From: Mycobacterium sp. UM_WGJ
GTDB taxonomy: Bacteria; Actinomycetota; Actinomycetes; Mycobacteriales; Mycobacteriaceae
NCBI RefSeq assembly: GCF_000455125.1
Contig: NZ_AUWR01000055.1
Location: 62,001 to 126,000 of the forward strand
Length of the DNA stretch: 64,000 nucleotides
Reading direction: 5' to 3'
Shown: positions 37,916-48,476 of the stretch, piece by piece
How positions within the stretch are numbered: position 1 is the stretch's first letter
Layout: each line of letters begins with the position of its first letter
The notes under the pieces: model-generated
The model's database searches: none
Told to the model about the DNA's origin: nothing
The model's input: only the letters and a program-made list of their open reading frames with translations
Program-made: the position numbers and the translations under genes

Positions 37916-40900
37916 CTAGCCCGGGCTGGAAACGAGCTCTTCGCCCCGGATGCGTTGGGAGATCACCGCGGTGATCCCGTCACCTTGCATGGTCACCCCG
38001 TACAGCGCGTCGGCGACTTCCATCGTCGGCTTCTGGTGGGTGATCACGATGAGCTGGGAGCGGGCCCGCAGCATCTCGAACAGCGCCAGCAGCCGGCGCA
38101 GGTTGGTGTCGTCGAGCGCGGCCTCGACCTCGTCCATGATGTAGAACGGCGACGGGCGGGCCCGGAAGATCGCCACCAGCATGGCGATGGCCGTCAGGGA
38201 CTTCTCCCCGCCGGACAGCAGCGACAGTCGCTTGACCTTCTTGCCGGGCGGACGGGCCTCGACGTCAACCCCGGTGGTCAGCATGTCGCTGGGGTCGGTC
38301 AGCAGCAGGCGGCCTTCGCCTCCGGGGAACAGCGCCGCGAACACCTCGGTGAACTCGCGCTCCACGTCGGCGTAGGCGTCGGTGAAGACCTGCAGGATGC
38401 GCGCGTCAACGTCGGAGACCACATCGAGGAGGTCTTTGCGGGCCGCCTTGACGTCCTCGAGCTGGGTGGACAAGAAGTTGTAGCGCTCCTCGAGCGCCGC
38501 GAACTCCTCAAGCGCCAGGGGGTTGACCCGGCCCAGTTCGGCCAGTTCGCGTTCGGCGCGTTTGGCCCGGCGCTCCTGGGTGGCGCGGTCGAAGGGCATC
38601 GGGGCGGGAGCCATCACCAGTTCGCCGCGGTCCCGGGCCTGCTCGTACTCGGCCATCTCCAGTTCGGTCGGTGGCAGCGCGACGTCCGGTCCATACTCGG
38701 CGATCAGATCTGCCGAACTCATGCCGAACTGCTCGAGCACGGTCTGCTCGAGTTGTTCGATGCGCAACGCGGCCTGCGCCTTGGCGACTTCGTCGCGGTG
38801 CAGTGCCTCGGTGAGTGCGGTCAGCCGGGTGCTCAGGGAGTTCACCTCGTCACGGACGGCGACCATCGCGGCGGCCCGCTGCTGACGTTCACTGGCCAGC
38901 CCGTCACGGATCCGCGCTGCCGCGATCACCACATGCTGCAGGCGCTGGGCCAGTGCACTGCCGGCATCGGCCACCGCTGCGGCCGTCGTCGCCGCGCGTG
39001 CGCGCGCGGCGCGGGCCTGCTCGGCGCGGACCCGCGCCTCGCGTTCAGCCGCAGCCGCCCGACGCAGCGAATCCGCCTTGCCGCGTACCGCATTGGCGCG
39101 TTCCTCGGCGGTACGCACCGCCAGCCTGGCCTCCACCTCGACGCTGCGCGCCGCCTCCGCTGCGGCCGCGATCTGCTGGCGATCCACCGGCTCGACGGCG
39201 GCCGTCGGCTGATCTTCTTCGGCGTTACGCAGCCGGGTTTCCAGCTCGCTCAGCTCGGTGACGGTCTGCGCCCGGCCGGCCTCGAGCTCGTCACGCTCAC
39301 GCAGCCGCCGGCGCCACTCGGTCTCGGCGGCGCGCGCCTCTTGCCCCAGCCGGCCCAGCTGCTCGTGGGTGGCAGCGATAGCGGCGTCGGACTCGTTGAG
39401 GGCGGCCAGTGCCTGCTCGGCGGCGTCCCGGCGCGCGGACTGCTCGGCCAGCGCTCCGGCGAGAGCCGCGCCGAGTTCGCCAACCTGTGTCTCGGCGGCG
39501 GCCAGTTCAGCGCGGGCCTTGTCGATCTCGCTGTTGATCTCCAGGGTGGACGGCTTGCGATCCGATCCACCGCTGACCCAGCCCGCACCGACCAGATCAC
39601 CGTCTAGCGTCACCGCGCGCACCCTGGGGCGTGCGGCCACCAGCTCCAGCGCCTTGGGCAGGTCGTCGACCACCACCACCGCCGACAGCATGGCCGTCAG
39701 CGCACCGCGCAACTTCTCGGGGGCCTCGATCAGCTCCACTGCCCACAGCGCTCCGTCCGGCAGTTCTGCGCGCTGTCCGGTGGCCGGCAGTGGCCAGTCC
39801 CCCAGCACGATCGCCGCCCGCCCGCCGTCAGCGGTCTTGAGCGCGTGCAGCGCCGAGCGGGCCGCGCCGGCGTCCTCCGCGGCCAGCGCATCGGCGGCAG
39901 ATCCGAGCACCGCAGCCAGTGCCGCCTCGTACCCGGCGCGGACCTTGACCAGCTTCGCGATCGACCCGAACAGCCCGGGGCCAGTGTGGTTCGCCGTGAG
40001 CCAGGCGGCGCCGTCCCGGCGTTCCAGCCCCATCGACAACGCCTCGATACGAGCGTGCAGCGAAGCGACCTGGCGCTCGGCGGCGCGTTCGGCGGCCTGC
40101 AGTTCGGTGACGCGCTCATCTGCCAGCTGCAAGGTGGCCACGGTCCGCTCGTGGTGCTCGTCCAAACCGACTTCGCCCTGATCGAGCTCGGAGACCCGGC
40201 CCTGAACCGTCTCGAACTCCGCCTGGGCGGCCTGAGCCCGCCCGGCGGCCTCCTCGATACGCGTCGACAGTTGCCCGACGTGAGTGTCGATCGACTCGAC
40301 GCGAGCCCGAATCGTCTCCACCTGACCGGTCAACCGGGCCAGGCCCTCACGCCGGTCGGCTTCGGCACGAACGGCAGCCAGATGCGCCTTCTCCGCCTCG
40401 GTGCTGCGGCGCTCCCGTTCGGCCAACTCGGCGCGGGCCGCCTCCAGCCGGATGCCGGCCTCGGCCAGTTCGGCCAGCAGCTGCTGCTCGGCCGCGGCCA
40501 CCTGCTCGGCCTCGGCCTCCAGCGCGTCGGGGTCGACGCCGGCGGTGGTGATCGGCTCGTCGTCGAGATGGTGTGCGCGTTCGGTGGCGATACGCACGGT
40601 GGCGCTGACCCGCTCGGCCAGCGCGGACAGCGAGAACCAGGTCTGCTGGGCACCCTCGGCGCGCTGGGTCAAGCTGGCGACCGCGGACTCGTGGGCGGTC
40701 AGTTCGTCGGCAGCCACCGCCAGACGCTCGGTGATCTGGTCGTGCTCGCGGCGCAGCGTGGCCTCGGCGTCGGTGGTTCCGGCGAACTCGGCCTGCCGCG
40801 ACACCAGGTCGTCTGCGGTCAGCCGCAGCTTGGCGTCGCGCAGGTCGGCTTGGATGGTGGCCGCACGCCGGGCGACCTCGGCTTGGCGGCCCAGTGGTTT

Positions 40901-41506
40901 GAGCTGGCGGCGCAACTCGGTGGTCAGGTCGGTCAGGCGGGCGAGGTTGGCCGCCATCGCGTCCAGTTTGCGGACCGCCTTTTCTTTGCGCTTGCGGTGC
41001 TTGAGCACCCCGGCGGCCTCTTCGATGAAGGCCCGGCGGTCCTCGGGGCGAGACTCCAGGATCTGCGCCAGCCGGCCCTGACCCACGATGACGTGCATCT
41101 CACGGCCGATGCCGGAGTCGCTGAGCAGTTCCTGGACGTCCATCAGCCGGCAGCTGGCACCGTTGATCTCGTACTCGCTGGCGCCGTCGCGGAACATCCG
41201 CCGGGTGATCGAGACCTCGGCGTACTCGATCGGTAGCGCGTTGTCGGAGTTGTCGATGGTGACGGTGACCTCGGCGCGACCGAGCGGGGCGCGCGAGGAG
41301 GTACCGGCGAAGATGACGTCTTCCATCTTGCCGCCGCGCAGGGTCTTGGCGCTGTGTTCCCCCATCACCCAGGCCAGCGCGTCGACCACGTTGGACTTGC
41401 CCGAACCGTTGGGTCCGACCACCGCGGTGATGCCCGGTTCGAAGCGCAGAGTCGTCGGCGCGGCGAAGGACTTGAAGCCCTTCAGCGTCAGACTCTTGAG
41501 GTGCAC
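37916..41506 (-). CDS. smc: Chromosome partition protein SMC
   Basis: 1196 residues from a GTG ([14 protein letters not shown]). Walker [15 protein letters not shown] is near residue 32, and the hinge lies near the middle within two long coiled-coil arms. The C-terminal signature [14 protein letters not shown] and Walker [14 protein letters not shown] complete the ATPase head. It organises and segregates chromosomes with ScpA/ScpB, which are not here. Confidence 0.98.
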   Translation of the reverse strand: MHLKSLTLKGFKSFAAPTTLRFEPGITAVVGPNGSGKSNVVDALAWVMGEHSAKTLRGGKMEDVIFAGTSSRAPLGRAEVTVTIDNSDNALPIEYAEVSITRRMFRDGASEYEINGASCRLMDVQELLSDSGIGREMHVIVGQGRLAQILESRPEDRRAFIEEAAGVLKHRKRKEKAVRKLDAMAANLARLTDLTTELRRQLKPLGRQAEVARRAATIQADLRDAKLRLTADDLVSRQAEFAGTTDAEATLRREHDQITERLAVAADELTAHESAVASLTQRAEGAQQTWFSLSALAERVSATVRIATERAHHLDDEPITTAGVDPDALEAEAEQVAAAEQQLLAELAEAGIRLEAARAELAERERRSTEAEKAHLAAVRAEADRREGLARLTGQVETIRARVESIDTHVGQLSTRIEEAAGRAQAAQAEFETVQGRVSELDQGEVGLDEHHERTVATLQLADERVTELQAAERAAERQVASLHARIEALSMGLERRDGAAWLTANHTGPGLFGSIAKLVKVRAGYEAALAAVLGSAADALAAEDAGAARSALHALKTADGGRAAIVLGDWPLPATGQRAELPDGALWAVELIEAPEKLRGALTAMLSAVVVVDDLPKALELVAARPRVRAVTLDGDLVGAGWVSGGSDRKPSTLEINSEIDKARAELAAAETQVGELGAALAGALAEQSARRDAAEQALAALNESDAAIAATHEQLGRLGQEARAAETEWRRRLRERDELEAGRAQTVTELSELETRLRNAEEDQPTAAVEPVDRQQIAAAAEAARSVEVEARLAVRTAEERANAVRGKADSLRRAAAAEREARVRAEQARAARARAATTAAAVADAGSALAQRLQHVVIAAARIRDGLASERQQRAAAMVAVRDEVNSLSTRLTALTEALHRDEVAKAQAALRIEQLEQTVLEQFGMSSADLIAEYGPDVALPPTELEMAEYEQARDRGELVMAPAPMPFDRATQERRAKRAERELAELGRVNPLALEEFAALEERYNFLSTQLEDVKAARKDLLDVVSDVDARILQVFTDAYADVEREFTEVFAALFPGGEGRLLLTDPSDMLTTGVDVEARPPGKKVKRLSLLSGGEKSLTAIAMLVAIFRARPSPFYIMDEVEAALDDTNLRRLLALFEMLRARSQLIVITHQKPTMEVADALYGVTMQGDGITAVISQRIRGEELVSSPG

Positions 41507-41525
41507 GGGGTGTGAGACTACCGGT

Positions 41526-41807
41526 CTAGCGTTCGGCGAATCCGTCGATCGGGTCCCCGACGTCCGTCCAGTCGACGACGACCGTGTCCACCCGGCCCGG
41601 CGTGGTGCCACCCTGCAGCAGCTCCAGCAGGCGCTGGCAGTCCGCGCGGGGGCCCTGAGCGACGACGTGTACGCGGCCGCCGGGCCGGTTGGCGGCGTAG
41701 CCCGTCAGGCCCAGCTCCAGTGCCCGCGAACGCGTCCACCACCGAAAGCCGACGCCCTGGACGTGGCCGTGCACCCAGGCGGACAGGCGGACGTCAGGAC
41801 CGGTCAC
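41526..41807 (-). CDS. acyP: Acylphosphatase
   Basis: 93 residues from a GTG at 41807, which gives the same length as the M. tuberculosis protein; an upstream TTG at 41822 is a less likely start. The acylphosphatase signature VQGVGFRWW holds the catalytic Arg and the later [12 protein letters not shown] holds the Asn. It hydrolyses acyl phosphates. It overlaps the osmC stop by 14 bases and precedes smc. Confidence 0.94.
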   Translation of the reverse strand: MTGPDVRLSAWVHGHVQGVGFRWWTRSRALELGLTGYAANRPGGRVHVVAQGPRADCQRLLELLQGGTTPGRVDTVVVDWTDVGDPIDGFAER

Positions 41808-42210
41808 CGGAGTCGATCGCAAGGCGCACCTCAGTACCGGATCTCAGTGTGCGGCCCACCGTGCAGACCTGATCGATCGCCCGGTACACGACGGTCAGCA
41901 GCCGATCCCGCTCCGCATCGTCCAGACCCGAGAGGTCCAGCTTCAGGACTTCTTCCAGCAGCGGATAGCGCTCCTGCTCCCGATCGGCGGGGCCGGAGAC
42001 TTCGATGGTGGCCTGGTAGTCGTCGCCGAGCCGGCGGGCCAGCGGGGCGTCACTGGACATTCCGCTGCATGCCGCCAACGCGATCTTGAGCAACTCCCCG
42101 GGGGTGAAGACGCCGGCGACGTCCTCACTGCCGATCAGCACCTGCGCGCCCCGCGAACTGCGTCCGGTATAGCGGCGGGTCCCGGTGCGCTCCACCCATA
42201 AATCCGTCAT
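41794..42210 (-). CDS. OsmC/Ohr-family peroxiredoxin-like protein (Rv2923c-type)
   Basis: 138 residues. The two family cysteines are Cys48 (ALAACSGMSS) and Cys116 (QVCTVGRTL), with Arg and Glu positions that form the organic-peroxide site. It reduces organic hydroperoxides using a dithiol donor. It overlaps acyP in an osmC-acyP-smc string. Confidence 0.9.
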   Translation of the reverse strand: MTDLWVERTGTRRYTGRSSRGAQVLIGSEDVAGVFTPGELLKIALAACSGMSSDAPLARRLGDDYQATIEVSGPADREQERYPLLEEVLKLDLSGLDDAERDRLLTVVYRAIDQVCTVGRTLRSGTEVRLAIDSGDRS

Positions 42211-42398
42211 GGGGACATCTTTGCAGCCGTGACGGCGCCGAACCTGCGCTAGGCCGACGGCGGTGACCCGCTAAGTTTCTCATTCCGCATCTGCAAGAAG
42301 CGCTGCGTATCCCGTCGAAACGAATTCTTTTGCGCCGCTTCACGTTATTGTCGGGCTTTCCCCGCAACACCATTCGCCGAACAGCCGAGGGGACATCC

Positions 42399-43028
42399 GT
42401 GCAGGTAGCGATCCCGCTCTTCCCGCGATTCACCGCTCTGGACGCCATCGGGCCATACGAGGTGCTGCAACGGCTCCCGGACGTCGAGGTGATTTTCGTC
42501 GGGCACCGCCGCGGCGAGGTCCGCAGCGATAACGGGATGCTCGGAATCGTCTGCGATGCCCGATTCGACGAGCTGACCGCACCGGAGGTCGTGGTCGTCC
42601 CCGGCGGTGTCGGGACGCGGGTCTTGCTCGACGACACGGAGTTGCTCTACTGGGTGCGCACGACGCACACCCACACCAGGTTCACCGCCTCGGTGTGCAC
42701 CGGCTCCCTGCTGCTGGCCGCCGCCGGGCTGTTGGACGGGCTGACCGCGACCACCCATTGGAGCGCCGTCGAACTGCTGGAACACCTGGGCGCCCGCTAC
42801 GTGGAGCAACGGGTGGTCGAGCATCTGCCGCAGCGGCTGGTCACTTCGGCAGGGGTCTCCAGCGGCATCGACATGGCGCTGCGGCTGGCCGAGTTGCTGG
42901 CCGACGCCGAAACGGCCTGCGCCATTCAGCTCCTGATCGAGTACGACCCCCAACCGCCGTTCGACTGCGGTTCACTGATCAAGGCCGGCGAGGACGTTCG
43001 ACGGCGCGTCGCGCAGCTGCGGCGCTGA
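42399..43028 (+). CDS. DJ-1/PfpI family protein, isonitrile hydratase-like
   Basis: 209 residues from a GTG preceded by GAGGGGAC. The catalytic Cys100-Thr101 lies in SVCTGSLLLAAAG, with Asp15 in LDAIGPYE and THW downstream. This pattern matches isonitrile hydratase (InhA of Pseudomonas putida, catalytic Cys101), which turns isonitriles into N-formamides. It lacks an AraC-type C-terminal HTH. It is divergent from osmC. Confidence 0.82.
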   Translation: MQVAIPLFPRFTALDAIGPYEVLQRLPDVEVIFVGHRRGEVRSDNGMLGIVCDARFDELTAPEVVVVPGGVGTRVLLDDTELLYWVRTTHTHTRFTASVCTGSLLLAAAGLLDGLTATTHWSAVELLEHLGARYVEQRVVEHLPQRLVTSAGVSSGIDMALRLAELLADAETACAIQLLIEYDPQPPFDCGSLIKAGEDVRRRVAQLRR

Positions 43029-43061
43029 CCCAGCGGGCCACCGCGGGCATACTCGATATTT

Positions 43062-43835
43062 ATGGCGACAGTGGTCGCATTCCACGCCCATCCCGACGAC
43101 GAGGCGATTCTGACCGGGGGAACTCTGGCGCGGGCGGCGGCCGGGGGGCATCGCGTCGTGGTGGTGGTGGCGACCGATGGCCGCGTCAATGACGGCGACG
43201 ACGATCGGCTGGCCGAATTGCACGCGAGCGCAACGACCCTCGGCGCACACCGAGTCGAATGTCTGGGCTACGCCGACAGTGGGTTCGGCGCGGAGTTCTA
43301 TCCCGATCCGCCGGGGCGAGTCAGGTTCGCCCGCGCCGACATCGAGGAGGCGGCGCAGCGACTGGCGGCCATCCTGCGTGACGAAGACGCTGATCTGCTC
43401 CTGAGCTATCAGTCCAATGGCGGCTACGGCCACCGTGATCACGTGCGCGTCCATCATGTCGGTAAGCGGGCTGCGCAGATCGCCGCGACGCCGCGTGTGC
43501 TCGAGGCGACGATGCCCCGCGAGATGCTGACCCGGGTCGAGCATGGCGCTCGCCTACTGCATCTGCCGGCGCCTTACGGACGTGAGGTGGTACGCACCGC
43601 CTACGCACCGGCATCCAGCATCACGCACCGCATCAATGTGTTTCGGTTCGCCCGGCAGAAGCGGGATGCCTTCGCCGCGCATCGCTCTCAGATCGGCGCG
43701 AGCGCGGCCGCGGCACGTCTGTTCGCGGTGCTGATGCGCCTTCCCCCGCAAGTGGCCGGCGTCGCATTCGGTCGCGAGTGGTTCGTCGATCCGAATCTGC
43801 CTCCGGGCCGGGTCTATCGTGACATCTTCGAGTGA
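43062..43835 (+). CDS. PIG-L family deacetylase
   Basis: 257 residues. The zinc site shows AHPDDEAIL at the N-terminus and GHRDHVRVHH near residue 125. Family members deacetylate N-acetylglucosamine conjugates, including MshB (mycothiol) and Mca. This copy is not the canonical mshB by context and its substrate is unknown. It is 33 bases downstream of the isonitrile-hydratase-like gene on the same strand. Confidence 0.85.
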   Translation: MATVVAFHAHPDDEAILTGGTLARAAAGGHRVVVVVATDGRVNDGDDDRLAELHASATTLGAHRVECLGYADSGFGAEFYPDPPGRVRFARADIEEAAQRLAAILRDEDADLLLSYQSNGGYGHRDHVRVHHVGKRAAQIAATPRVLEATMPREMLTRVEHGARLLHLPAPYGREVVRTAYAPASSITHRINVFRFARQKRDAFAAHRSQIGASAAAARLFAVLMRLPPQVAGVAFGREWFVDPNLPPGRVYRDIFE

Positions 43836-43854
43836 CCCCGATCGACTTCCCGTG

Positions 43855-44700
43855 TCAGCGTTGGCAGTTCGGGCAGAAGTACGACGATCGATTCATGAAC
43901 TTCGCCCGGCGAATCGGAGTCCCGCAACGCCGGCACGGCTCGTCTTCACGGCCGTAGGCGTCCAGTGACCGGCTGAAGTAGCCGGATTCACCGTTGACGT
44001 TGACGTACAGCGAGTCGAACGAGGTGCCGCCGGCGGCGAGCGCGTCGTTCATCACCTCTGCCGCGGCAGCCAGCAGTGCCCGCAGCCGCGGCCGGGACAG
44101 TCGGTCGGCCGTTCGGGTGCCGCGAATCCCAGCTCGCCACAGTGCTTCGTCGGCGTAGATGTTGCCGATTCCCGACACCACGGTCTGGTCGAGAAGTTGG
44201 CGTTTGATCTCGGAGTGCTTGCGCCGCAGCACTTCAACCACCGATTCGGCATCAAAGCGCGGGTCCAGCGGGTCGCGGGCGAGGTGGGCGACCGGTACCG
44301 GCAACACACTGCCGTCCACCGCGACCAGATCGGTGAGCTGCCACCCGCCGAAGGTGCGCTGGTCGACGAAGCTGACTTTCGTCCCGTCGTCGAGCACGGC
44401 GGCGATCCGCAGGTGCCTGGTGTCGGGCAGCTCCCCCAGCAGCATCTGACCGCTCATACCCAGGTGCACCACCAGGGCCTCGTCGGCCGCCGCACCGCTC
44501 AGCAGCAGCCACAGGTATTTGCCCCGCCGGTCGGTGCCGGTGATCCGGGCGCCCAGCAGCCGGCCGGTCAGATCGGCGGGACCGGCCTCGTGGCGGCGCA
44601 CCGCCCGTGGATGGTGCACCCGCACCCCGGTGATCGTGCGCCCGACCAGGTGCGCGTTCAGGCCACGCCGAACCACCTCGACCTCGGGAAGTTCGGGCAT
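43855..44700 (-). CDS. fpg: Formamidopyrimidine-DNA glycosylase
   Basis: 281 residues from the ATG at 44698-44700 ([14 protein letters not shown]), with Pro2 as the Schiff-base nucleophile and Glu3. RRGKYLWL and the H2TH region ([13 protein letters not shown]) bind DNA. A zinc finger CRRCG...CPNC ends the protein. It excises oxidised purines such as 8-oxoguanine. It follows rnc by two bases, as in Rv2924c-Rv2925c. Confidence 0.97.
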   Translation of the reverse strand: MPELPEVEVVRRGLNAHLVGRTITGVRVHHPRAVRRHEAGPADLTGRLLGARITGTDRRGKYLWLLLSGAAADEALVVHLGMSGQMLLGELPDTRHLRIAAVLDDGTKVSFVDQRTFGGWQLTDLVAVDGSVLPVPVAHLARDPLDPRFDAESVVEVLRRKHSEIKRQLLDQTVVSGIGNIYADEALWRAGIRGTRTADRLSRPRLRALLAAAAEVMNDALAAGGTSFDSLYVNVNGESGYFSRSLDAYGREDEPCRRCGTPIRRAKFMNRSSYFCPNCQR

Positions 44701-44702
44701 TC

Positions 44703-45416
44703 TCAGGCCTGCTGTGGGTCGTTGACCGCACCATCCAAGGCCTGCCAGGCCGCGGCCGCGGCCTTCTGCTCGGCTTCCTTCTTGGTGCGCCCGACGCCGG
44801 TGCCGTACGCGGTGTCCGATATGACAGCGGCCGCGGTGAACTCGCGGTCGTGATCGGGTCCGGTGGAGGTGACCTGATAGGACGGTACGCCCAGGCCGCG
44901 CGCGGCGGTCAGTTCCTGCAGGCTGGTCTTCCAATCCAGACCGGCACCCAGGGTGGCCGCGGTATCGAGCAGCGGACCGAACAGGCGCAGGATCACCTCG
45001 CGGGCGGTGTCGATTCCGTGCTGGAGGTACACCGCCCCCAGCAAAGACTCCATGCCGTCGGCCAGGATGCTGGATTTGTCGGCGCCGCCTGTGTTCTCCT
45101 CGCCCCGGCCGAGCAGCAGATGAGCCCCTAGCCCGTCCTCGGTCAGGCGGCGCGCCACATCGGCCAGAGCAGAGGTGTTGACCACGCTGGAGCGCAGCTT
45201 GGCCAGATCTCCTTCGGGCCGGTCGGGATGGCGGTGGAACAGCTCGTCGGTGATGATCAGTCCGAGCACCGCATCGCCCAGGAACTCCAAGCGCTCATTG
45301 GTGGGCAGGCCACCGTGCTCGTAGGCGTAACTGCGGTGCGTGACGGCCAGCGTGAGCAGGTCGTCGGCGAGGTCGACGCCGAGTGCATCCAGCACCGCTT
45401 GCCGGGGACGGCTCAC
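44703..45416 (-). CDS. rnc: Ribonuclease III
   Basis: 237 residues from a GTG that overlaps the yceD stop (GTGA). The catalytic box [15 protein letters not shown] is near residue 40, followed by a second acidic cluster ([13 protein letters not shown]) and a C-terminal double-stranded RNA-binding domain. It processes rRNA precursors and dsRNA. Confidence 0.97.
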   Translation of the reverse strand: MSRPRQAVLDALGVDLADDLLTLAVTHRSYAYEHGGLPTNERLEFLGDAVLGLIITDELFHRHPDRPEGDLAKLRSSVVNTSALADVARRLTEDGLGAHLLLGRGEENTGGADKSSILADGMESLLGAVYLQHGIDTAREVILRLFGPLLDTAATLGAGLDWKTSLQELTAARGLGVPSYQVTSTGPDHDREFTAAAVISDTAYGTGVGRTKKEAEQKAAAAAWQALDGAVNDPQQA

Positions 45417-46021
45417 CGCTCACCGTCATCGCTCGGCCCGCCGCCGTCCTGCGGTTCCAGCATTCCGGCCAGTTTCGCCCAGCGCGGATCGATCTTGTCG
45501 TGGTGATGGCCGGGCTCGGCGCTGGACAGCACCACCCCGCAGTCGGGGCACAGTCCCGGACAGTCCGGGACGCAGAGCGGGGACAGCGGCAGAGCCAGGC
45601 CGACCGCGTCGACGATGGCCTGTTCGAGGTCCACCGCGTCATCGACGACCCGGCCCATTTCGTCGTCGTCGGTGGTGGCGTCGGTGGTGCTGTCGGGGTA
45701 GGCGTACAACTCAGTCAACTCGACCTCGACATCGCCGGTCAGCGGCTGCAGGCACCGCGCGCACTCGCCCGTGGTGCGCGCTGAGACCACGCCACTGACC
45801 AGAACCCCCTCCGAGACCGACTCCACCCGCAGATCCAGATCGACTGCGCCATCCGCAGGAATCGCCACCAGATCCAGCCCGATGCGGGTGGGGCTGATCC
45901 GCTGCTCCTGCAGCGGCATCAATGCACCGGGGCGCCGTCCCAACCGGGAGACATCGACCACGAACGGCGCAGGCAGCTGCCGCCGTGCTGCCTTCATACC
46001 TGCGCCAGGGTGCCTCGCCAT
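45413..46021 (-). CDS. YceD family (DUF177) protein (Rv2926c-type)
   Basis: 202 residues; the ATG at 46019-46021 is the longest start, with an alternative in-frame ATG 8 codons in. It contains a CARCL motif and a Cys-rich [13 protein letters not shown] near residue 160, typical of metal-binding DUF177 proteins linked to ribosome biogenesis. It overlaps rnc (GTGA). Confidence 0.92.
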   Translation of the reverse strand: MARHPGAGMKAARRQLPAPFVVDVSRLGRRPGALMPLQEQRISPTRIGLDLVAIPADGAVDLDLRVESVSEGVLVSGVVSARTTGECARCLQPLTGDVEVELTELYAYPDSTTDATTDDDEMGRVVDDAVDLEQAIVDAVGLALPLSPLCVPDCPGLCPDCGVVLSSAEPGHHHDKIDPRWAKLAGMLEPQDGGGPSDDGER

Positions 46022-46060
46022 GCCGCGATTCTACGCAGCGCGTTACTTGGCGTTCTCGGG

Positions 46061-46798
46061 TCAGCGAGTCGCGTAGTCGTGAGTGCCCGCGGCGGTACGC
46101 AGTTGGTGACGACCACGGTTGATCGAACGCAGCGTGCCGTTGAGGAAGTCCTCGAATTCGGCCAGCTTGGCGTCGACGTAGATGTCGCATTCGCCGCGCA
46201 TCCGGTCGGCCTCGGCGTGCGCCGAATCGATCAGCCGGGTGGATTCGGCACGGGCCGAGGTCACCACCTCGTTCTGCGAAACCAGCCGCTGCTGTTCCTT
46301 GATGCCTTCCTGCACGGCCTTCTCGTAGGCGGCGTTGCCGTTCTCGACCAGCCGATCGCATTCCGCCTGGGCGCGGCTGGTGGCGGTCTCGAACTCGCGC
46401 TTGGCGGTTGCGCTGAGCCGGGCCGCTTCCTCGCGGGCTTCGCCGAGCATCCGCTCGCTGTGTCCGCGGGCCTCGGCCACCATCCGGTCAGCCTGCCCCT
46501 TGGCGTCGGCCAGCAACCGGTCGGCTTCCGCGCGCGCATGGCTGACCAGCGAGTCGGCTTCGGCCGTAGCCGAGCTGACCATCGATTCCGCGTGCTCCTT
46601 GGCCTCGTTGAGGACCGAGTCGCGGGCGTCAAGGACGTCTTGAGCGTCGTCCAGTTCTCCGGGGATGGCGTCGCGGATGTCGTCGATCAGTTCCAGGACG
46701 TCACCGCGGGGTACCACGCAGCCTGCCGTCATCGGCACGCCACGGGCCTCTTCGACGATGGAGCCCAGTTCATCAAGGGCTTCGAACACTCGGTACAC
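46061..46798 (-). CDS. sepIVA: Septation protein SepIVA (DivIVA-domain, coiled coil)
   Basis: 245 residues from a GTG with GGAGGG upstream. The N-terminus MYRVFEALDELGSIVEEARG is DivIVA-like, followed by a long heptad coiled coil rich in Ala, Glu, Arg (about 60-220). Matches Rv2927c, an essential factor of mycobacterial septation and cell elongation. Divergent from purU. Confidence 0.93.
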   Translation of the reverse strand: MYRVFEALDELGSIVEEARGVPMTAGCVVPRGDVLELIDDIRDAIPGELDDAQDVLDARDSVLNEAKEHAESMVSSATAEADSLVSHARAEADRLLADAKGQADRMVAEARGHSERMLGEAREEAARLSATAKREFETATSRAQAECDRLVENGNAAYEKAVQEGIKEQQRLVSQNEVVTSARAESTRLIDSAHAEADRMRGECDIYVDAKLAEFEDFLNGTLRSINRGRHQLRTAAGTHDYATR

Positions 46799-46941
46799 GG
46801 CAGCACCCTCCAGGCATAGTTGTTGTTACTAGTGTGCCCTGTGTTACGCGTGTGACTGTGTTAGTCGCCCGGTGTGTCGGATTCTCGTCCACTCCCCCGG
46901 TAGCCTGACCCGTTGAAGTCGGAGATCGACGAAGGGCGGCC

Positions 46942-47883
46942 ATGACGAACGGTTCTGGGGGCCACGGGGGCACCGCGACGCCAGGGCAGGCTCAACAGCG
47001 CTATCCGCAACAGTCCGGCGCCCAGGCGACCACCGATATCGGCCGACTGCTGCTGAACTGCCGAGACAGCCACGGGATCATCGCCGCGGTCAGCGCCTTC
47101 CTGGCCGACGCCGGCGCGAACATCATCTCGCTCGATCAGCACTCGACCGCTCCCGAAGACGGGACCTTTGTGCAGCGGGCGATCTTTCACCTGCCCGGCC
47201 TGCCGGCGGCCCTGGACGGGCTCCAGGAGCGGTTCGGCGCCACGGTGGCCCAACGGTTCTCGATGGACTACCGGTTCACCGAGGCCGCCAAGCCCAAGCG
47301 GGTGGCGATCATGGCATCCAAGACCGACCATTGCCTGCTGGATCTGTTGTGGCGCAACCGCCGCGGCGAGCTGGAGATGAACGTGGCGATGGTGATCTCC
47401 AACCACCCGGAGCTCGCAGAGCAGGTACGCCCGTTCGGGGTGCCGTTCTTCCATGTCCCCGCGACCCGCGACATCCGTGCCGAGGCCGAACAGCGTCAGC
47501 TGCAGTTGCTCTGCGGCAACGTGGACCTGGTGGTGCTGGCCCGCTACATGCAGATCATCACCGGCGACTTCATTGAGGCGGTGGGCTGTCCGCTGATCAA
47601 CATCCACCATTCGTTCCTGCCGGCGTTCATCGGCGCGGCGCCCTATCAGCGAGCTCGGGAGCGCGGCGTGAAACTGATCGGCGCCACCGCGCACTACGTC
47701 ACCGAGGTGCTCGACGAGGGTCCGATCATCGAACAGGACGTCGTGCGGGTGGACCACACCCACAGCGTCACCGATCTGGTGCGGTTGGGTGCCGACGTGG
47801 AGCGGGCGGTGTTGTCGCGTGCGGTGCAATGGCACTGCCAGGACCGGGTGATCCGGGTGGGCAACGAGACGGTGGTGCTCTGA
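46942..47883 (+). CDS. purU: Formyltetrahydrofolate deformylase
   Basis: 313 residues. An N-terminal ACT domain (about 30-110) is followed by a formyltransferase-fold domain with NIHHSFLPAFIG, the catalytic Asn-His, and an Asp later. It hydrolyses 10-formyl-THF to formate and THF. Matches Rv2964. Its placement directly after sepIVA marks the absence of the PDIM locus. Confidence 0.95.
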   Translation: MTNGSGGHGGTATPGQAQQRYPQQSGAQATTDIGRLLLNCRDSHGIIAAVSAFLADAGANIISLDQHSTAPEDGTFVQRAIFHLPGLPAALDGLQERFGATVAQRFSMDYRFTEAAKPKRVAIMASKTDHCLLDLLWRNRRGELEMNVAMVISNHPELAEQVRPFGVPFFHVPATRDIRAEAEQRQLQLLCGNVDLVVLARYMQIITGDFIEAVGCPLINIHHSFLPAFIGAAPYQRARERGVKLIGATAHYVTEVLDEGPIIEQDVVRVDHTHSVTDLVRLGADVERAVLSRAVQWHCQDRVIRVGNETVVL

Positions 47884-47893
47884 GATTTCGCAG

Positions 47894-47907
47894 TTGACAT
47901 CTGTCAA
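47894..47907. promoter_or_regulatory. Palindrome TTGACA-TC-TGTCAA before the DUF4334 gene
   Basis: A perfect 6-base inverted repeat with a 2-base centre, 15 bases before the DUF4334 ATG. The left arm also reads as a -35 hexamer. The form suggests an operator for a TetR-type repressor. Confidence 0.55.
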
Positions 47908-47921
47908 GTACGGTGTTGGGC

Positions 47922-48476
47922 ATGGCTGTCCAGGACTTGTTTTCGCACGTACCGACGTCCACTGCCGAGGCCTGCGAGATCTTCGACGCCGCCGAGGCCG
48001 TCGACCCCGATTTCATGGTCGGCACCTGGCATGGGTCCGAGCTGACGACCGGCCACCCGCTGGATGGGCTGCTGGCGGCCACCGGTTGGTGGGGCAAGCA
48101 GTTCATCGATGCCGAGACGGTCCATCCGCTGTTGTTCCCCACCCGCGACGGGGCCGCACTGTGGGCGTTCAACCCGGTGCTGGCGTTCAGCGTTCTGGGA
48201 CTCGCCACGAAGCTGCCGGCCCTGAAGAACCGCTCATTCCTCGGTCAGATCAACGCGTTGCAGCCGCTGCTGCGGACCCGTTCGCCCCGGGCTCGGCTCC
48301 GCACCACCCGGTTCCGCGGAGTCGACAGCGCCACGATGCTCTACGACCAAGCACCGGTCAACGATGTATTCCGCCGGCTCTCTGATGACGCGGTGATCGG
48401 CGCGATGGACCTGCGGGGCTCGCCGCGGCCCTACTTCTTCGTGTTGCGCCGCGACGACTCGCTCAAATTGGTCTAA
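47922..48476 (+). CDS. DUF4334 / GXWXG domain protein
   Basis: 184 residues. The GXWXG domain shows VGTWHGSEL near residue 36 and ATGWWGKQF, and the C-terminal DUF4334 region has FFVLRRDDSLKL. The function of the family is unknown; it may bind lipids or polyketides. It is convergent with the carboxyltransferase gene, overlapping it by 4 bases, and is preceded by a palindrome. Confidence 0.82.
   Translation: MAVQDLFSHVPTSTAEACEIFDAAEAVDPDFMVGTWHGSELTTGHPLDGLLAATGWWGKQFIDAETVHPLLFPTRDGAALWAFNPVLAFSVLGLATKLPALKNRSFLGQINALQPLLRTRSPRARLRTTRFRGVDSATMLYDQAPVNDVFRRLSDDAVIGAMDLRGSPRPYFFVLRRDDSLKLV

Noticed and set aside
37955-39607. 550-codon open frame on the plus strand over smc
   Set aside because: Low-complexity antisense shadow of smc codon bias, with no domain features.
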